Shown here: positions 8,550 through 17,354 of the stretch, in pieces | Layout: each line of letters opens with the position of its first letter | Numbering within the stretch: position 1 is the first letter of the stretch | DNA from: an uncultured Desulfovibrio sp. | GTDB lineage: Bacteria > Desulfobacterota > Desulfovibrionia > Desulfovibrionales > Desulfovibrionaceae | Direction: 5' to 3' | Length of the DNA stretch: 64,000 nucleotides | Assembly (NCBI GenBank): GCA_913063155.1 | Contig: CAJXYU010000001.1 | Location: 310,001-374,000, forward strand | Made by a program: the position numbers and the translations under genes | Notes under the pieces: generated by a model | Seen by the model: only the letters and a program-made list of their open reading frames with translations | Databases searched by the model: none | What the model was told of the DNA's origin: nothing

Positions 8550-10544
8550 TTATGCAGGGATGATCTGGTAGTACGCGCGTTTGAAGATCTTGGTCTCTTC
8601 GGTGGCGGGATCGTACTTGGAGTTGACGAAGCACTTCCACTTGCTGTCGTCCAGGCCCATGAAGTCGCCGCGGTAGTAGAAGCCCGGGTAACGGGATTCT
8701 TCACGGAACTCGATGTGCTGCATGTGCAGGCGGACAGTCCACAGGCGGTGGAACTGTTCCCAACAACGCATCAGTTCGTGCAGGTCACGGGCGGCCAGGT
8801 TCTTGGAGTCTTCTTCCAGCATGCCGAGCAGCCAGAAGCCGGTGTTCAGCAGAGCCTTGGAAGTCATGTACAGAGTGGCAACACCGCCGCCGTATTCATC
8901 GGTGGCCTTGATCAGGCGCATCATGAAGTTGTGCGGGGTGATGTAGTTCGGGTTGACGACCGGGTCGGTGGAGATGGCTGCACCGGCCTTGTAGGTTTCC
9001 CAAGGCTGGTAGATCTCTTTGGCCAGATCGGCAGCATTTTCCTTCAGGGACGGCTTGAAGTCCTTGTGGTCAACAACCCAACGGACCATCTGCTTACCGA
9101 CGATGCGGCCTTCAGCGTGGGAACCGGAGGAGAACTTGTGACCGGAGGCGCCGACGCCGTCAGCGCAGGTGAACAGGCCGTTGACGGTGGTCATACGGTT
9201 GTAGATCTTGCCGTTGTCGGCTTTGACCTTGTACTCGTCGGGGACCCAGGACTCGTCCGGGCCGGAAGTCCAGATGCCGCAGCAACCGGAGTGGGAGCCG
9301 AGGAGATAAGGTTCGGTGGGCATGATTTCGGAACCGCGGTCTTCCGGTGCGCAGTTGGTGGCGGCCCAGAGGTTGGCCTGGCCGACGCACATGTCGAGGA
9401 AGTCTTCCCATGCTTCGGACTCAAGGTGCTTCCACTCGGGGCTGGTCAGGTCACCGTTGACGGTGTTCAGCAGAGCGGTCTTGGTGTCCATGTAGATCGG
9501 GCCGCGACCTTCGCGCATTTCGCGAAGCATCATGTGGTTACGCAGGCAGGTCGGGATGATGTGACCCTTGGCGTAGCCGCGATCTTCGTAGGGCTTCAGC
9601 ATGGCGCGGTTGGTTTCGCAGTAGTCTTCGCCCTTGTAGTTAGTGGCTTTGGCCTTGAAGAGCAGGAACCATGCGCCGACCGGACCGTAACCGTCCTTGA
9701 AGCGGGCGGGGACGAAGCGGTTTTCCATCATGGTCATTTCTGCGCCGACCTGAGCACACATGGTGTAGGTGGAACCAGCGTTCCAGACCGGGTACCATGC
9801 ACGACCCATACCTTCACCAGTGGAGCGCGGACGATAAACGTTGACGGCGCCGCCACAGGCAACAACAGCGGTGTTGCAGCGGATCAGGTACACTTTGTTT
9901 TCACGGGTGGAGAAACCGACGGCACCGGCAATGCGGTTGGGCTCGTTGGCATCCAAGAGCATCTTAACGATGAATACGCGCTCAAGGTAGCGTTCTTCGC
10001 CGAGAGCGTTCTTGGCGGCCTCAGCAACGATGCACTTGTAGGATTCACCGTTGATCATGATCTGCCAGCGACCGGAACGGACCGGAGCGTCGCCGTTGCG
10101 GATGGCGAGGCCTTCGGACTTGGCCTTGGCGCCGTCAAGGTTCTTGCCGTCTTTCTTGACCCAAACGGGGAGACCCCATTCTTCGAAGAGGTGGACGGAA
10201 TCGTCGACGTGGCGGCCGAGGTCGAAGATCAGGTCTTCGCGGACCAGGCCCATGAGGTCGGTGCGGACCATGCGGACGTAATCGTCAACATCGTTCTCAC
10301 CGCAGTAGGTGTTGATTGCGGACAGGCCCTGCGCAACAGCGCCGGAACGCTCGAGGGCGGCCTTGTCAACCAGCAGCAGGGAAATGGACGGATCAACTTT
10401 TTCGATCCAACGGACGGCTTCGAAAGCGGCGCCGCAGTTACCCATACCACCGCCGACCATCAAAATGTCGACGTCTTTTTCGATGATTTCGGGTTCGGCC
10501 AGAGCCACACCCTTGGGGGCTTCTTTAGTGGGAAGCAGAGGCAT
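8550..10544 (-). CDS. aprA: Adenylylsulfate (APS) reductase alpha subunit AprA
   Basis: AprA is the FAD-containing catalytic subunit of dissimilatory APS reductase, which reduces APS to sulfite and AMP in the cytoplasm. At 664 residues it has the family length. The flavin motif VDILMVGGGMGNCGAAFEAV is at about residues 25-44. Typical later segments include YRPRSTGEGMGRAWYPVWNA and a C-terminal helical region ending KRAYYQIIPA. It lies 72 bases downstream of aprB and is closed by a strong terminator. An AGGAGG-like site precedes the ATG. Confidence 0.98.
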   Translation of the reverse strand: MPLLPTKEAPKGVALAEPEIIEKDVDILMVGGGMGNCGAAFEAVRWIEKVDPSISLLLVDKAALERSGAVAQGLSAINTYCGENDVDDYVRMVRTDLMGLVREDLIFDLGRHVDDSVHLFEEWGLPVWVKKDGKNLDGAKAKSEGLAIRNGDAPVRSGRWQIMINGESYKCIVAEAAKNALGEERYLERVFIVKMLLDANEPNRIAGAVGFSTRENKVYLIRCNTAVVACGGAVNVYRPRSTGEGMGRAWYPVWNAGSTYTMCAQVGAEMTMMENRFVPARFKDGYGPVGAWFLLFKAKATNYKGEDYCETNRAMLKPYEDRGYAKGHIIPTCLRNHMMLREMREGRGPIYMDTKTALLNTVNGDLTSPEWKHLESEAWEDFLDMCVGQANLWAATNCAPEDRGSEIMPTEPYLLGSHSGCCGIWTSGPDESWVPDEYKVKADNGKIYNRMTTVNGLFTCADGVGASGHKFSSGSHAEGRIVGKQMVRWVVDHKDFKPSLKENAADLAKEIYQPWETYKAGAAISTDPVVNPNYITPHNFMMRLIKATDEYGGGVATLYMTSKALLNTGFWLLGMLEEDSKNLAARDLHELMRCWEQFHRLWTVRLHMQHIEFREESRYPGFYYRGDFMGLDDSKWKCFVNSKYDPATEETKIFKRAYYQIIPA

Positions 10545-10616
10545 AGTTTCCTCCTACTGTTATTCGGTTCAGTGTATCAAACCTGTTGAGCAAGTAGCGA
10601 ATAAGATTAGAAGGGA

Positions 10617-11111
10617 CTAGCCTTCCAGTTCGCCGGCCTTCCAAACGCGAGACATGTCTGCGTCGGAAACTTCAGCCTTCTGGCCCAAAGCTTCCTTCGG
10701 AGCAATCAGTTCGGTCTCGGTGAACAGCAGTTCGCTGTCGAGATCGCCGGGCTCGGGCTTGCCTTCAAAGGGTTTGATGGAACCTTCCGGGGTGGTGCGG
10801 ATGGGGAATTTGAACCGCTTCACACTGCCGTTACGGAACTTGATGGTCCACATGATGTCTTCAGCGGAGCGCATGGGGATGGAGGTGCCTCCCATGGGTG
10901 CGAAGTCAGCATAGGGGCGTGCTTCGATGGCGCCCTGCGGGCAAATCTTCACGCAGGAATAGCATTCCCAGCATGCGGACGGTTCCTGGTTGTATGCCTT
11001 CATTTCGTCGGCATCCAGGATCATCAGGTCGTTGGGGCAAATGTACATGCAAGCGGTCTTTTCGCCACCCTTGCAGCCGTCACATTTTTCCGGGTTAACA
11101 AAGGTCGGCAT
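10617..11111 (-). CDS. aprB: Adenylylsulfate (APS) reductase beta subunit AprB
   Basis: AprB is the iron-sulfur subunit that carries electrons to the AprA flavin. The 164-residue protein has two [4Fe-4S] motifs: CDGCKGGEKTACMYICP near the N-terminus and CWECYSCVKICP around residues 45-57. A C-terminal tail wraps around AprA in known structures. I chose the ATG giving MPTFVNPEKC, with AGGAGGAG upstream; an in-frame start 12 codons earlier has no ribosome binding site. It is the first gene of aprBA, facing sat across a long control region. Confidence 0.98.
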   Translation of the reverse strand: MPTFVNPEKCDGCKGGEKTACMYICPNDLMILDADEMKAYNQEPSACWECYSCVKICPQGAIEARPYADFAPMGGTSIPMRSAEDIMWTIKFRNGSVKRFKFPIRTTPEGSIKPFEGKPEPGDLDSELLFTETELIAPKEALGQKAEVSDADMSRVWKAGELEG

Positions 11112-11175
11112 AACTTCTCCTCCTAAAGGGTTTATTGATGAAAACAATTACCGACATCCTCTACCGAATTGGTGT

Positions 11176-11194
11176 CCACCTAACTCATAGGTGG
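11176..11194 (-). repeat. Hairpin in the aprBA leader
   Basis: A 6-bp inverted repeat (ccacct/aggtgg) with a 7-base loop lies between the candidate promoter and aprB. It has no T-run and could be an mRNA-stabilising stem or an operator. Confidence 0.4.
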
Positions 11195-11203
11195 AGACTG
11201 CGG

Positions 11204-11230
11204 ATTAGCAAGACGACAGGCCGATGTCAA
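11204..11230 (-). promoter_or_regulatory. Candidate aprBA promoter
   Basis: On the minus strand TTGACA (11225-11230) is followed after 15 bases by GCTAAT (11204-11209). The -35 is perfect; the spacer is short and the -10 matches four of six positions. It would give a leader of roughly 90 bases. Confidence 0.35.
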
Positions 11231-11490
11231 CGTGAAAGTGAATTTTTGAACAAGCTCGGACTCTTTCAAGCCTCCGAGAGACCGAATCAGGGAACACCCC
11301 GTCATCCCTCGACTTTTCAGCTATTCCCACTATCAGGATGTACGACCGGATCATCCGCCAAATTACTAAGGGTAGTAGTTCATCTCCGCGATTCTCCGCA
11401 AGCAATTTCTGAAACAGAACAACAATAATAATGTTATTTTTTCAACTATCCAAAATAACTACTTTTTTCCACTTCATTCAAATCGCAAGT

Positions 11491-11523
11491 GTCTAGACTT
11501 TGTTTTGATATAGTCTAAGTCTA
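11491..11523. repeat. TAGACT/AGTCTA repeats upstream of sat
   Basis: GTCTAGAC (a perfect 8-base palindrome) overlaps TAGACT at 11494-11499. This pairs with AGTCTA at 11512-11517, and AGTCTA is repeated at 11518-11523. The arrangement resembles a transcription-factor site; no regulator can be assigned. Confidence 0.35.
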
Positions 11524-11720
11524 TCTTTTCGCCGTTTACCAAGTGATTTCGGGGCTTGCCGCCGAGAAAAAATCTGCTTGACACTACTTTCACAAACTGC
11601 AAGAAAAGGTTGCCTTATTTGAGTGAAAAAGTATGGCTGAATTTACTCCACGTGGGAGTCTGGTCATACATTGTTAGGTTGTAAAACCTTAATAAATAAA
11701 GCGTGTTAGGAGGCTTACAC

Positions 11721-13004
11721 ATGTCCAAGCTGGTACCCCCTCATGGAGGCAAAGGTCTCGTTTGCTGTCTGCTTGAAGGCGCTGAGCGCGATGCAGAACT
11801 GAAAAAGGCTGCGGGCCTGAAGCAGCTCGAAATTTCCGCCCGCGCCAAGGGCGACCTGATCATGATGGGCATCGGCGGTTTCTCTCCGCTGGATGGCTTC
11901 ATGACCAAGGCCGACTGGAAAGGCGTTTGTGAAAAATTCCTGATGGCCGACGGCACCTTCTGGCCCGTCCCGGTCACCCTGGACACCGACGACGATTCCA
12001 TCAAGGAAGGCGACGAAATCGCACTGGTGAACAAAGGCGAAGTCTACGCCACCATGAAGGTCACCGAAAAGTACGAAATGACCGACGCCGACAAGAAGTG
12101 GGAATGCGAAATGGTCTACAAGGGTGAAGGCGAAGACTCCGTCGACGACAAGTTCTGGGAAGTCGCCCTCGAAGATCACCCGGGTGTCCAGATGGTCATG
12201 GCCCAGGGCAAGTTCAACCTGGCCGGTCCCGTCAAGGTTCTTTCCGAAGGCGATTACGCGGAACGTTTCCCGGGCGTCTACCTGACTCCCACGCAGATCC
12301 GCGACGAAATGGAAAAGCGCGGCTGGGCCAACGTTGCCGCTCTGCAGCTGCGTAACCCCATGCACCGCTCCCACGAATTCCTGGCCAAGATCGCCATCGA
12401 AGTGTGTGACGGCTGTGTCATTCACTCCCTGATCGGCAACCTGAAGCCGGGCGACATCCCGGGCGATGTCCGCATCAAGTGCATTCAGACCCTGATCGAC
12501 AACTACTTTGTCGCCGACAACGTCATCAACGCCGGCTACCCGCTCGACATGCGTTACGCCGGCCCCCGTGAAGGTCTGCTGCACGCCACATTCCGCCAGA
12601 ACTACGGCATCAACAACATGCTGATCGGTCGCGACCACGCAGGCGTGGGCGACTTCTACGGCCTGTTCGAAGCCCAGGACATCTTCGACCGCATCCCGTA
12701 CGTGAAGGACGCCTGCCCCGAGCAGGGCAAGGCTCTGATCTGCAAGCCCATGAAGATCGACTGGACTTTCTACTGCTACAAGTGCGACGGCATGGCTTCC
12801 ATGCGCACCTGCCCGCACACCAAGGAAGACCGCGTCATCCTGTCCGGCACCAAGCTCCGCAAGGGCCTGTCCGAAGGCGCAGAAATCCCGGATCACTTCG
12901 GTCGTGACGAAGTTCTCGTCATCCTCCGCGATTACTATGAGAACCTGACCGAAAAGGTCGAAGTCAAGATGCAGAAGGCCGCCTCCGGCGCCACCATGAA
13001 GTAA
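11721..13004 (+). CDS. sat: Dissimilatory sulfate adenylyltransferase (ATP sulfurylase)
   Basis: Sat converts sulfate and ATP to APS and pyrophosphate, the first cytoplasmic step of sulfate reduction. The 427-residue protein has the catalytic segment [17 protein letters not shown] (HxxH motif), [12 protein letters not shown] later, and a C-terminal zinc motif [15 protein letters not shown] found in the monofunctional dissimilatory family. The start at 11721 ([10 protein letters not shown]) has TTAGGAGG seven bases upstream; an in-frame start at 11703 does not. It is transcribed divergently from aprBA and closed by a terminator at 13036. Confidence 0.98.
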   Translation: MSKLVPPHGGKGLVCCLLEGAERDAELKKAAGLKQLEISARAKGDLIMMGIGGFSPLDGFMTKADWKGVCEKFLMADGTFWPVPVTLDTDDDSIKEGDEIALVNKGEVYATMKVTEKYEMTDADKKWECEMVYKGEGEDSVDDKFWEVALEDHPGVQMVMAQGKFNLAGPVKVLSEGDYAERFPGVYLTPTQIRDEMEKRGWANVAALQLRNPMHRSHEFLAKIAIEVCDGCVIHSLIGNLKPGDIPGDVRIKCIQTLIDNYFVADNVINAGYPLDMRYAGPREGLLHATFRQNYGINNMLIGRDHAGVGDFYGLFEAQDIFDRIPYVKDACPEQGKALICKPMKIDWTFYCYKCDGMASMRTCPHTKEDRVILSGTKLRKGLSEGAEIPDHFGRDEVLVILRDYYENLTEKVEVKMQKAASGATMK

Positions 13005-13035
13005 GCACCGCTTACCTCGGCATCGAGTATAAAGA

Positions 13036-13064
13036 GGGGGCGGCTTCAAGCCGTCCCCTTTCTT
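13036..13064 (+). terminator. Terminator of sat
   Basis: An 11-bp GC-rich stem (gggggcggctt/aagccgtcccc, one wobble pair) with a very short loop is followed by TTTCTT. Confidence 0.88.
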
Positions 13065-13264
13065 GTGCCGAGACAAACGCCTGGCCGTCCTGCGCGCTCG
13101 TCCGCCCTTCCCTCCGTCCCGCATATCGAACGAAGGAATTGCTACAGGCACATGCAAATCAATTATATGATGCTATTGACGCTTGCCACCCGGGCATTTT
13201 CTCGCTACACGGGTTTCCTTCCCTACAGGGAAGAAAAATCACATAGGAAAAAACGGTAAGAACA

Positions 13265-14869
13265 ATGCCCAGAGAAATGTCCGAAGAGATCAGCAAGTCT
13301 CAGATCGTCAAAGACAAGCGATATCGCGAGATCGCCGACATGGATCGGAAGATCCTCGCCTACATAGAACAGCGCGCCGCCATCCTGCGCAGGGAAGGCT
13401 CCTGGCGTCGCTCCAAACAAATGTCCAAGGTGGACCCGCAGCTCGAGAAAATGCTTCGCGCCTCCTGGGAGGAAGCCGGCGCCGGTCTCGGCCTTGATCC
13501 GCGCCTTTCCCGTCAGGTATTCGGGCTCATCAACCAATTCGCCCTTCAGCAGGGCCGCGCCGCCAGCCCGGCTGGGGCCTACAATCTCGCTCCCGGCCGC
13601 GAGCCTGCCCAGGCAAACATCGACGGCCCCCGCTCCCGCCGCCTGACCTGCATGTGGGCCGCCATGGCCGCTTCCGCCGGTCGCCCCATTTCTCTGGCCC
13701 ACGCCTCCGAAGCGGGCTCGGTCAAGGATTTCGCCAAAGCCCTCGCCCAGGCCGGTGTCACATCCGAATGGGACAACGGCGCCCTGAACATCCTGGAAAA
13801 CGAAGGCTTTGCCTTTGACAACGCCATGATTTTCACCGGCGGCACCCCCCTGAATTTCTATCTGCTTCTCAGCTTCGCCATAGGCTACATGGGACGCTGC
13901 AAGTTCACGGGTCAGCCCATGCTCCAAATGCTGGACCTCGCTCCCCTGAACAAACTGCTGCCCAAGCTGGGCGCACGCCTCGCAGCCATGAACCCCAACA
14001 ACCCCGGCCTGCCCGCTCGCCTGGAAAGCGGCGGCCCCATGGACGAAGACATCACCCTGCTGCCCGGCATTGACGCCGAATTCGCCGGTGCGCTGGCCTT
14101 GGCGGCATGGAGTTTCCCCGGCGGTCTGACCATCAAGGGAATTCCCCCGACGGCCCGGCCGGCCGTGGAGGACGCGGTCTCAGTACTCACCGCCTGCGGC
14201 ATTGACGCCTCACTGAAAAGGGACACCTGCACCGTGTCCGACGGAATCCCAGAAATCCCGGAGGCTCCCGAGTTGCCCCTGGACGTCGAGTTCTGCGCCA
14301 CTCTGCTGGCCTTGCCCGCCTTCAGCGGCGGCGCCGTGACCGTGGAAGGCCACTGGCCGGAAACGGCCCAGGCCGCAGCCGTGCTGGAAGCCCTGGAAGG
14401 CATGGGAATCACTTTTGAAAAGAGCGCCGGGCGTATCCAGGCCACGGGCGGCGATCTGCCGAAGACTCCCGAAATCACCCTCGGCGATTTCAACTCGCTC
14501 TACCCCCTGGCCCTGGCCGTCGGTCTACGCTGCGGCAACGCCACCCTCAGCGGCGCAGTCCCCGAGGTGGCCGTCGAGTTGCTGGACCGCATGAACGCGG
14601 ACTACGATGTGGACGGCGACAGATTGATCCTGCGCCCCACTTCCCTGGACTGGCACGGAGCATGGTCCAGCCCGGACATTTCCTGGACGCTGGCCTGTGC
14701 GCTCATGGCCTATGTGCGCCCCCAGATCGCCCTGGAAAACCACAACGAGTTGACCACCGAATGGCCGCAGTTCTGGAATTTCTACAACTCGCTTCCCACG
14801 GGCCGCATGAAGCCGAAGCCCGTGAAGGAGGACCCCAATGGAAAACGCAGGCGCATCAAGGTCGAATAA
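13265..14869 (+). CDS. EPSP-synthase-like protein with an N-terminal chorismate-mutase-like domain
   Basis: This 534-residue cytoplasmic protein has two parts. Residues about 10-95 resemble the all-helical AroQ chorismate mutase fold: YREIADMDRKILAYIEQRAA, then a Lys/Arg-rich turn and a DPRLSRQVFGLI helix. Residues about 115-520 follow the enolpyruvate-transferase (AroA/MurA) beta-helix-barrel pattern, including GGTPLNFY where AroA has GNAGTxxR, and GDFNSLYPLALAV where AroA carries its catalytic aspartate. The N-terminal AroA GSKS motif reads GPRSRR, so key substrate-binding residues are altered. It may be a divergent shikimate-pathway enzyme or a non-catalytic relative. It starts about 260 bases after sat and overlaps the next gene. 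No strong ribosome binding site is seen. Confidence 0.75.
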   Translation: MPREMSEEISKSQIVKDKRYREIADMDRKILAYIEQRAAILRREGSWRRSKQMSKVDPQLEKMLRASWEEAGAGLGLDPRLSRQVFGLINQFALQQGRAASPAGAYNLAPGREPAQANIDGPRSRRLTCMWAAMAASAGRPISLAHASEAGSVKDFAKALAQAGVTSEWDNGALNILENEGFAFDNAMIFTGGTPLNFYLLLSFAIGYMGRCKFTGQPMLQMLDLAPLNKLLPKLGARLAAMNPNNPGLPARLESGGPMDEDITLLPGIDAEFAGALALAAWSFPGGLTIKGIPPTARPAVEDAVSVLTACGIDASLKRDTCTVSDGIPEIPEAPELPLDVEFCATLLALPAFSGGAVTVEGHWPETAQAAAVLEALEGMGITFEKSAGRIQATGGDLPKTPEITLGDFNSLYPLALAVGLRCGNATLSGAVPEVAVELLDRMNADYDVDGDRLILRPTSLDWHGAWSSPDISWTLACALMAYVRPQIALENHNELTTEWPQFWNFYNSLPTGRMKPKPVKEDPNGKRRRIKVE

Positions 14870-15152
14870 CGGACCGGCACGGCTTTCCGACGACATCGCC
14901 GTCCTTGAAAGCGAGATCGCCCGGTTCACCCTGCAACGGGAAAAGGCCCTGGCGCGAGTTCGCGAACTCATGGCCGCGGAAGACCCCGGGAAAGGCATCA
15001 GCCACCATGAGGAAATCTTCCGGCTCCAGCAGGACAAGCTGCGTTTTGACGTGGAGATCAAGTTCCGACAGAACAAGATCAATCGCATCAACCTCGGCAT
15101 GGATGAAGACGGAACGCCGGGCGGCGGCCTTTCCGACGGCTTTCTTTTTTAG
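14838..15152 (+). CDS. Small predicted coiled-coil protein, unknown function
   Basis: This 104-residue protein has no family I recognise. After a short polar N-terminus, residues 17-87 are strongly helical with heptad-like spacing (DDIAVLESEIARFTLQREKA, then DKLRFDVEIKFRQNKINRIN). The tail is Gly-rich. The start is well supported by AAGGAGG six bases upstream and lies inside the last codons of the EPSP-like gene (32-base overlap, different frame), so translation is probably coupled. A terminator follows directly. Confidence 0.75.
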   Translation: MENAGASRSNNGPARLSDDIAVLESEIARFTLQREKALARVRELMAAEDPGKGISHHEEIFRLQQDKLRFDVEIKFRQNKINRINLGMDEDGTPGGGLSDGFLF

Positions 15153-15164
15153 GACGACACCACC

Positions 15165-15196
15165 CCCCTGCCGGTACGGCGACCGGCAGGGGTTTT
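15165..15196 (+). terminator. Terminator after the EPSP-like unit
   Basis: A perfect 10-bp stem (cccctgccgg 15165-15174 with ccggcagggg 15183-15192), an 8-base loop and TTTT. Confidence 0.92.
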
Positions 15197-15398
15197 ACTA
15201 ACAGCACGGCTATTCACTGATGATTTGAGTGCAGGACGCATGAACAGGGCAATACCGGCACGTTGAAACAGCACGTGAGGCTTGACCCCGTTCATAACGA
15301 CCAAAGTATAAGATCTTGTTTGACTCGTTCAATACTCGTCAACCATTCATCTGAGACTGCAGTCAAACATGTGGGATAGCCGGATAGGAGTGCATCGC

Positions 15399-17321
15399 AT
15401 GGGCAAGAACATCACCCGGAAGATCATTGAAAAGCACCTTCTCGGCGGCGAAATGACTCCCGGCAGCGAAATCGACCTGAAAATCGACCAGACCCTGACC
15501 CAGGACGCAACCGGCACCATGGCCTACCTCCAGTTCGAGGCCATCGGCCTGGATCGCGTCAAGACGGACCTCTCCGTCAGCTACGTGGACCACAACACCC
15601 TGCAGATGGGTTTCCGCAACCCGGACGACCACCGTTACCTGCGCACCGTGGCCGAAAGATACGGCGTTGTCTTCTCGCCTCCGGGCACCGGCATCTGCCA
15701 CCAGCTCCATCTTGAAAATTTCGCCAAACCCGGCGCCACGCTCATAGGCTCGGACTCGCATACCCCCACCGCCGGGGGCATCGGCTCCCTGGCCATGGGC
15801 GCGGGAGGTTTGTCCGTGGCGCTGGCCATGGCGGGCGAAGCCTACTCCATTCCCATGCCCAAGGTCGTCAAGGTCAATCTGACCGGCAGGCTGCAGGGCT
15901 GGGCCGCCGCCAAGGACGTGATCCTGCACCTGCTGGGCATGCTCACGGTCAAGGGCGGCGTGGGCAAGGTCTTCGAATACGGCGGACCGGGCGTCGAGAC
16001 CCTGACCGTTCCCGAGCGCGCCACCATCACCAACATGGGCGCGGAACTGGGTGCCACCACCTCAATTTTTCCCAGCGACGAGCAGACCAAACGCTTCATG
16101 GCCCAGATGGGCCGCCCCGAGGACTTTGTGGAACTGCTGCCCGATGCGGACGCCGAGTACGACGAGATCGTTAACATCGACCTCTCGGCCCTGGAACCGC
16201 TGGTGGCCCAGCCCCACATGCCCGATCTGGTGGTGCCCGTGCGCGAATTGGCCGGCCTCAGGATAGACCAGTGCGCCATCGGTTCCTGCACCAACTCCTC
16301 CTACGCAGACCTCAAGACCACGGCCAGGATACTGGAAGGCAAACGGGTTCCGGCAAGCACCGACCTGCTCATCTCTCCGGGCTCCAAACAGGTGGTCAAG
16401 ATGCTGGCCGCAGAAAACCTTCTCGAGCCGCTGCTGGATGCAGGCGCGCGCCTGTTGGAATGTACCTGCGGTCCGTGCATCGGCATGGGCGGTTCGCCCA
16501 CGTCCGAAGGCGTGAGCGTGCGCACCTTCAACCGCAACTTCGAAGGGCGCAGCGGCACCCAGGACGCCAAGATCTATCTCGCCTCTCCGGAAACCGCCGC
16601 ACGCCTGGCCCTGGACGGTGAATTCACCGACCCGGCCACCTGGGGCGAACGTCCCGAGCGCGTGGAACTGCCGGACTCCGTGCCGAGCATCCGCGACCTG
16701 TTCGTATTCCCGCCCAAGGACGGAAGCGGTGTGGAAGTACTGCGCGGCCCCAACATCGTAGCCCTGGAAAGGTTTGAGGAGCTGCCCCAAACCGTGGAGG
16801 CCAAGGTGCTGCTCAAGGTGGAGGACAACATCACCACCGACCACATCCTGCCCGCCGGGCCGCAGATCACGGCCCTGCGTTCCAACATTCCGGCCATCAG
16901 CGAATACATATTCTCCCGCGTGGACAAAGAGTTCGTGGGCCGCATGAAGGAAGCCGGAAAGGGTGTCATTCTGGGCGGAGAAAACTACGGCCAGGGTTCC
17001 AGCCGCGAACACGCAGCACTGGGGCCGCGTCATCTGGGCGTCAAAGCCGTGGTGACCAAATCGCTGGCCCGCATCCATCGCGCCAACCTGATCAACTTCG
17101 GCATTCTGCCCCTGCTCCTGGTCAACCAGGACGACTACGGCAAGCTGGAACAGGGAACCGGACTGACCATTCCGGCCTCGAAACTGCAGCCCGGGCAACC
17201 CGTAAACATGATCACGGACAGCGGCGAATCCATCCCGGTCACAAATGATTTGACCGAAAAGGAACTACGGATTATCCAATCAGGTGGCCTGCTGAACGCG
17301 GTTCGCGACAGGCAGTCATAA
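15399..17321 (+). CDS. acnA: Aconitate hydratase (monomeric 640-residue type)
   Basis: Aconitase interconverts citrate and isocitrate using a [4Fe-4S] cluster. The 640-residue protein matches the shorter, Aquifex-type aconitase group. Cluster cysteines lie in GSCTNSSYADL (about residue 295) and CTCGPCIGMGG (about residues 356-362). The C-terminal swivelling domain has GENYGQGSSREHAAL near residue 527, including the substrate-contacting serine and arginine. I chose ATG at 15399 (MGKNITRKII) because GGAG lies eight bases upstream; the ATG at 15369 has no such site. The roughly 200 bases upstream probably carry the promoter. The downstream ppiD-like gene begins 33 bases after the stop. Confidence 0.96.
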   Translation: MGKNITRKIIEKHLLGGEMTPGSEIDLKIDQTLTQDATGTMAYLQFEAIGLDRVKTDLSVSYVDHNTLQMGFRNPDDHRYLRTVAERYGVVFSPPGTGICHQLHLENFAKPGATLIGSDSHTPTAGGIGSLAMGAGGLSVALAMAGEAYSIPMPKVVKVNLTGRLQGWAAAKDVILHLLGMLTVKGGVGKVFEYGGPGVETLTVPERATITNMGAELGATTSIFPSDEQTKRFMAQMGRPEDFVELLPDADAEYDEIVNIDLSALEPLVAQPHMPDLVVPVRELAGLRIDQCAIGSCTNSSYADLKTTARILEGKRVPASTDLLISPGSKQVVKMLAAENLLEPLLDAGARLLECTCGPCIGMGGSPTSEGVSVRTFNRNFEGRSGTQDAKIYLASPETAARLALDGEFTDPATWGERPERVELPDSVPSIRDLFVFPPKDGSGVEVLRGPNIVALERFEELPQTVEAKVLLKVEDNITTDHILPAGPQITALRSNIPAISEYIFSRVDKEFVGRMKEAGKGVILGGENYGQGSSREHAALGPRHLGVKAVVTKSLARIHRANLINFGILPLLLVNQDDYGKLEQGTGLTIPASKLQPGQPVNMITDSGESIPVTNDLTEKELRIIQSGGLLNAVRDRQS

Positions 17322-17354
17322 TCAGTAATCGATAAAAAACGAATTGGGGTTCAA

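Larger units (their letters stand above)
11112..11720. promoter_or_regulatory. Divergent control region between aprBA and sat
   Basis: No gene is apparent in these 609 bases. They must hold promoters for aprBA (minus) and sat (plus). The half near sat (11430-11700) is AT-rich. Distinct elements listed separately are a candidate apr promoter, a leader hairpin and a TAGACT/AGTCTA inverted repeat. A TTGACA at 11578-11583 on the plus strand could be a -35 for sat, but no good -10 lies 16-18 bases downstream. The length suggests long 5' leaders or several promoters. Confidence 0.6.

Noticed and set aside
8283..10589. A long plus-strand frame opposite aprA
   Set aside because: AprA is unmistakable on the minus strand; the plus frame has no recognisable domain.
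11578..11600. Possible Rex-type site near sat
   Set aside because: Only a TTTCACAA half-site is present, so it is not a full operator.
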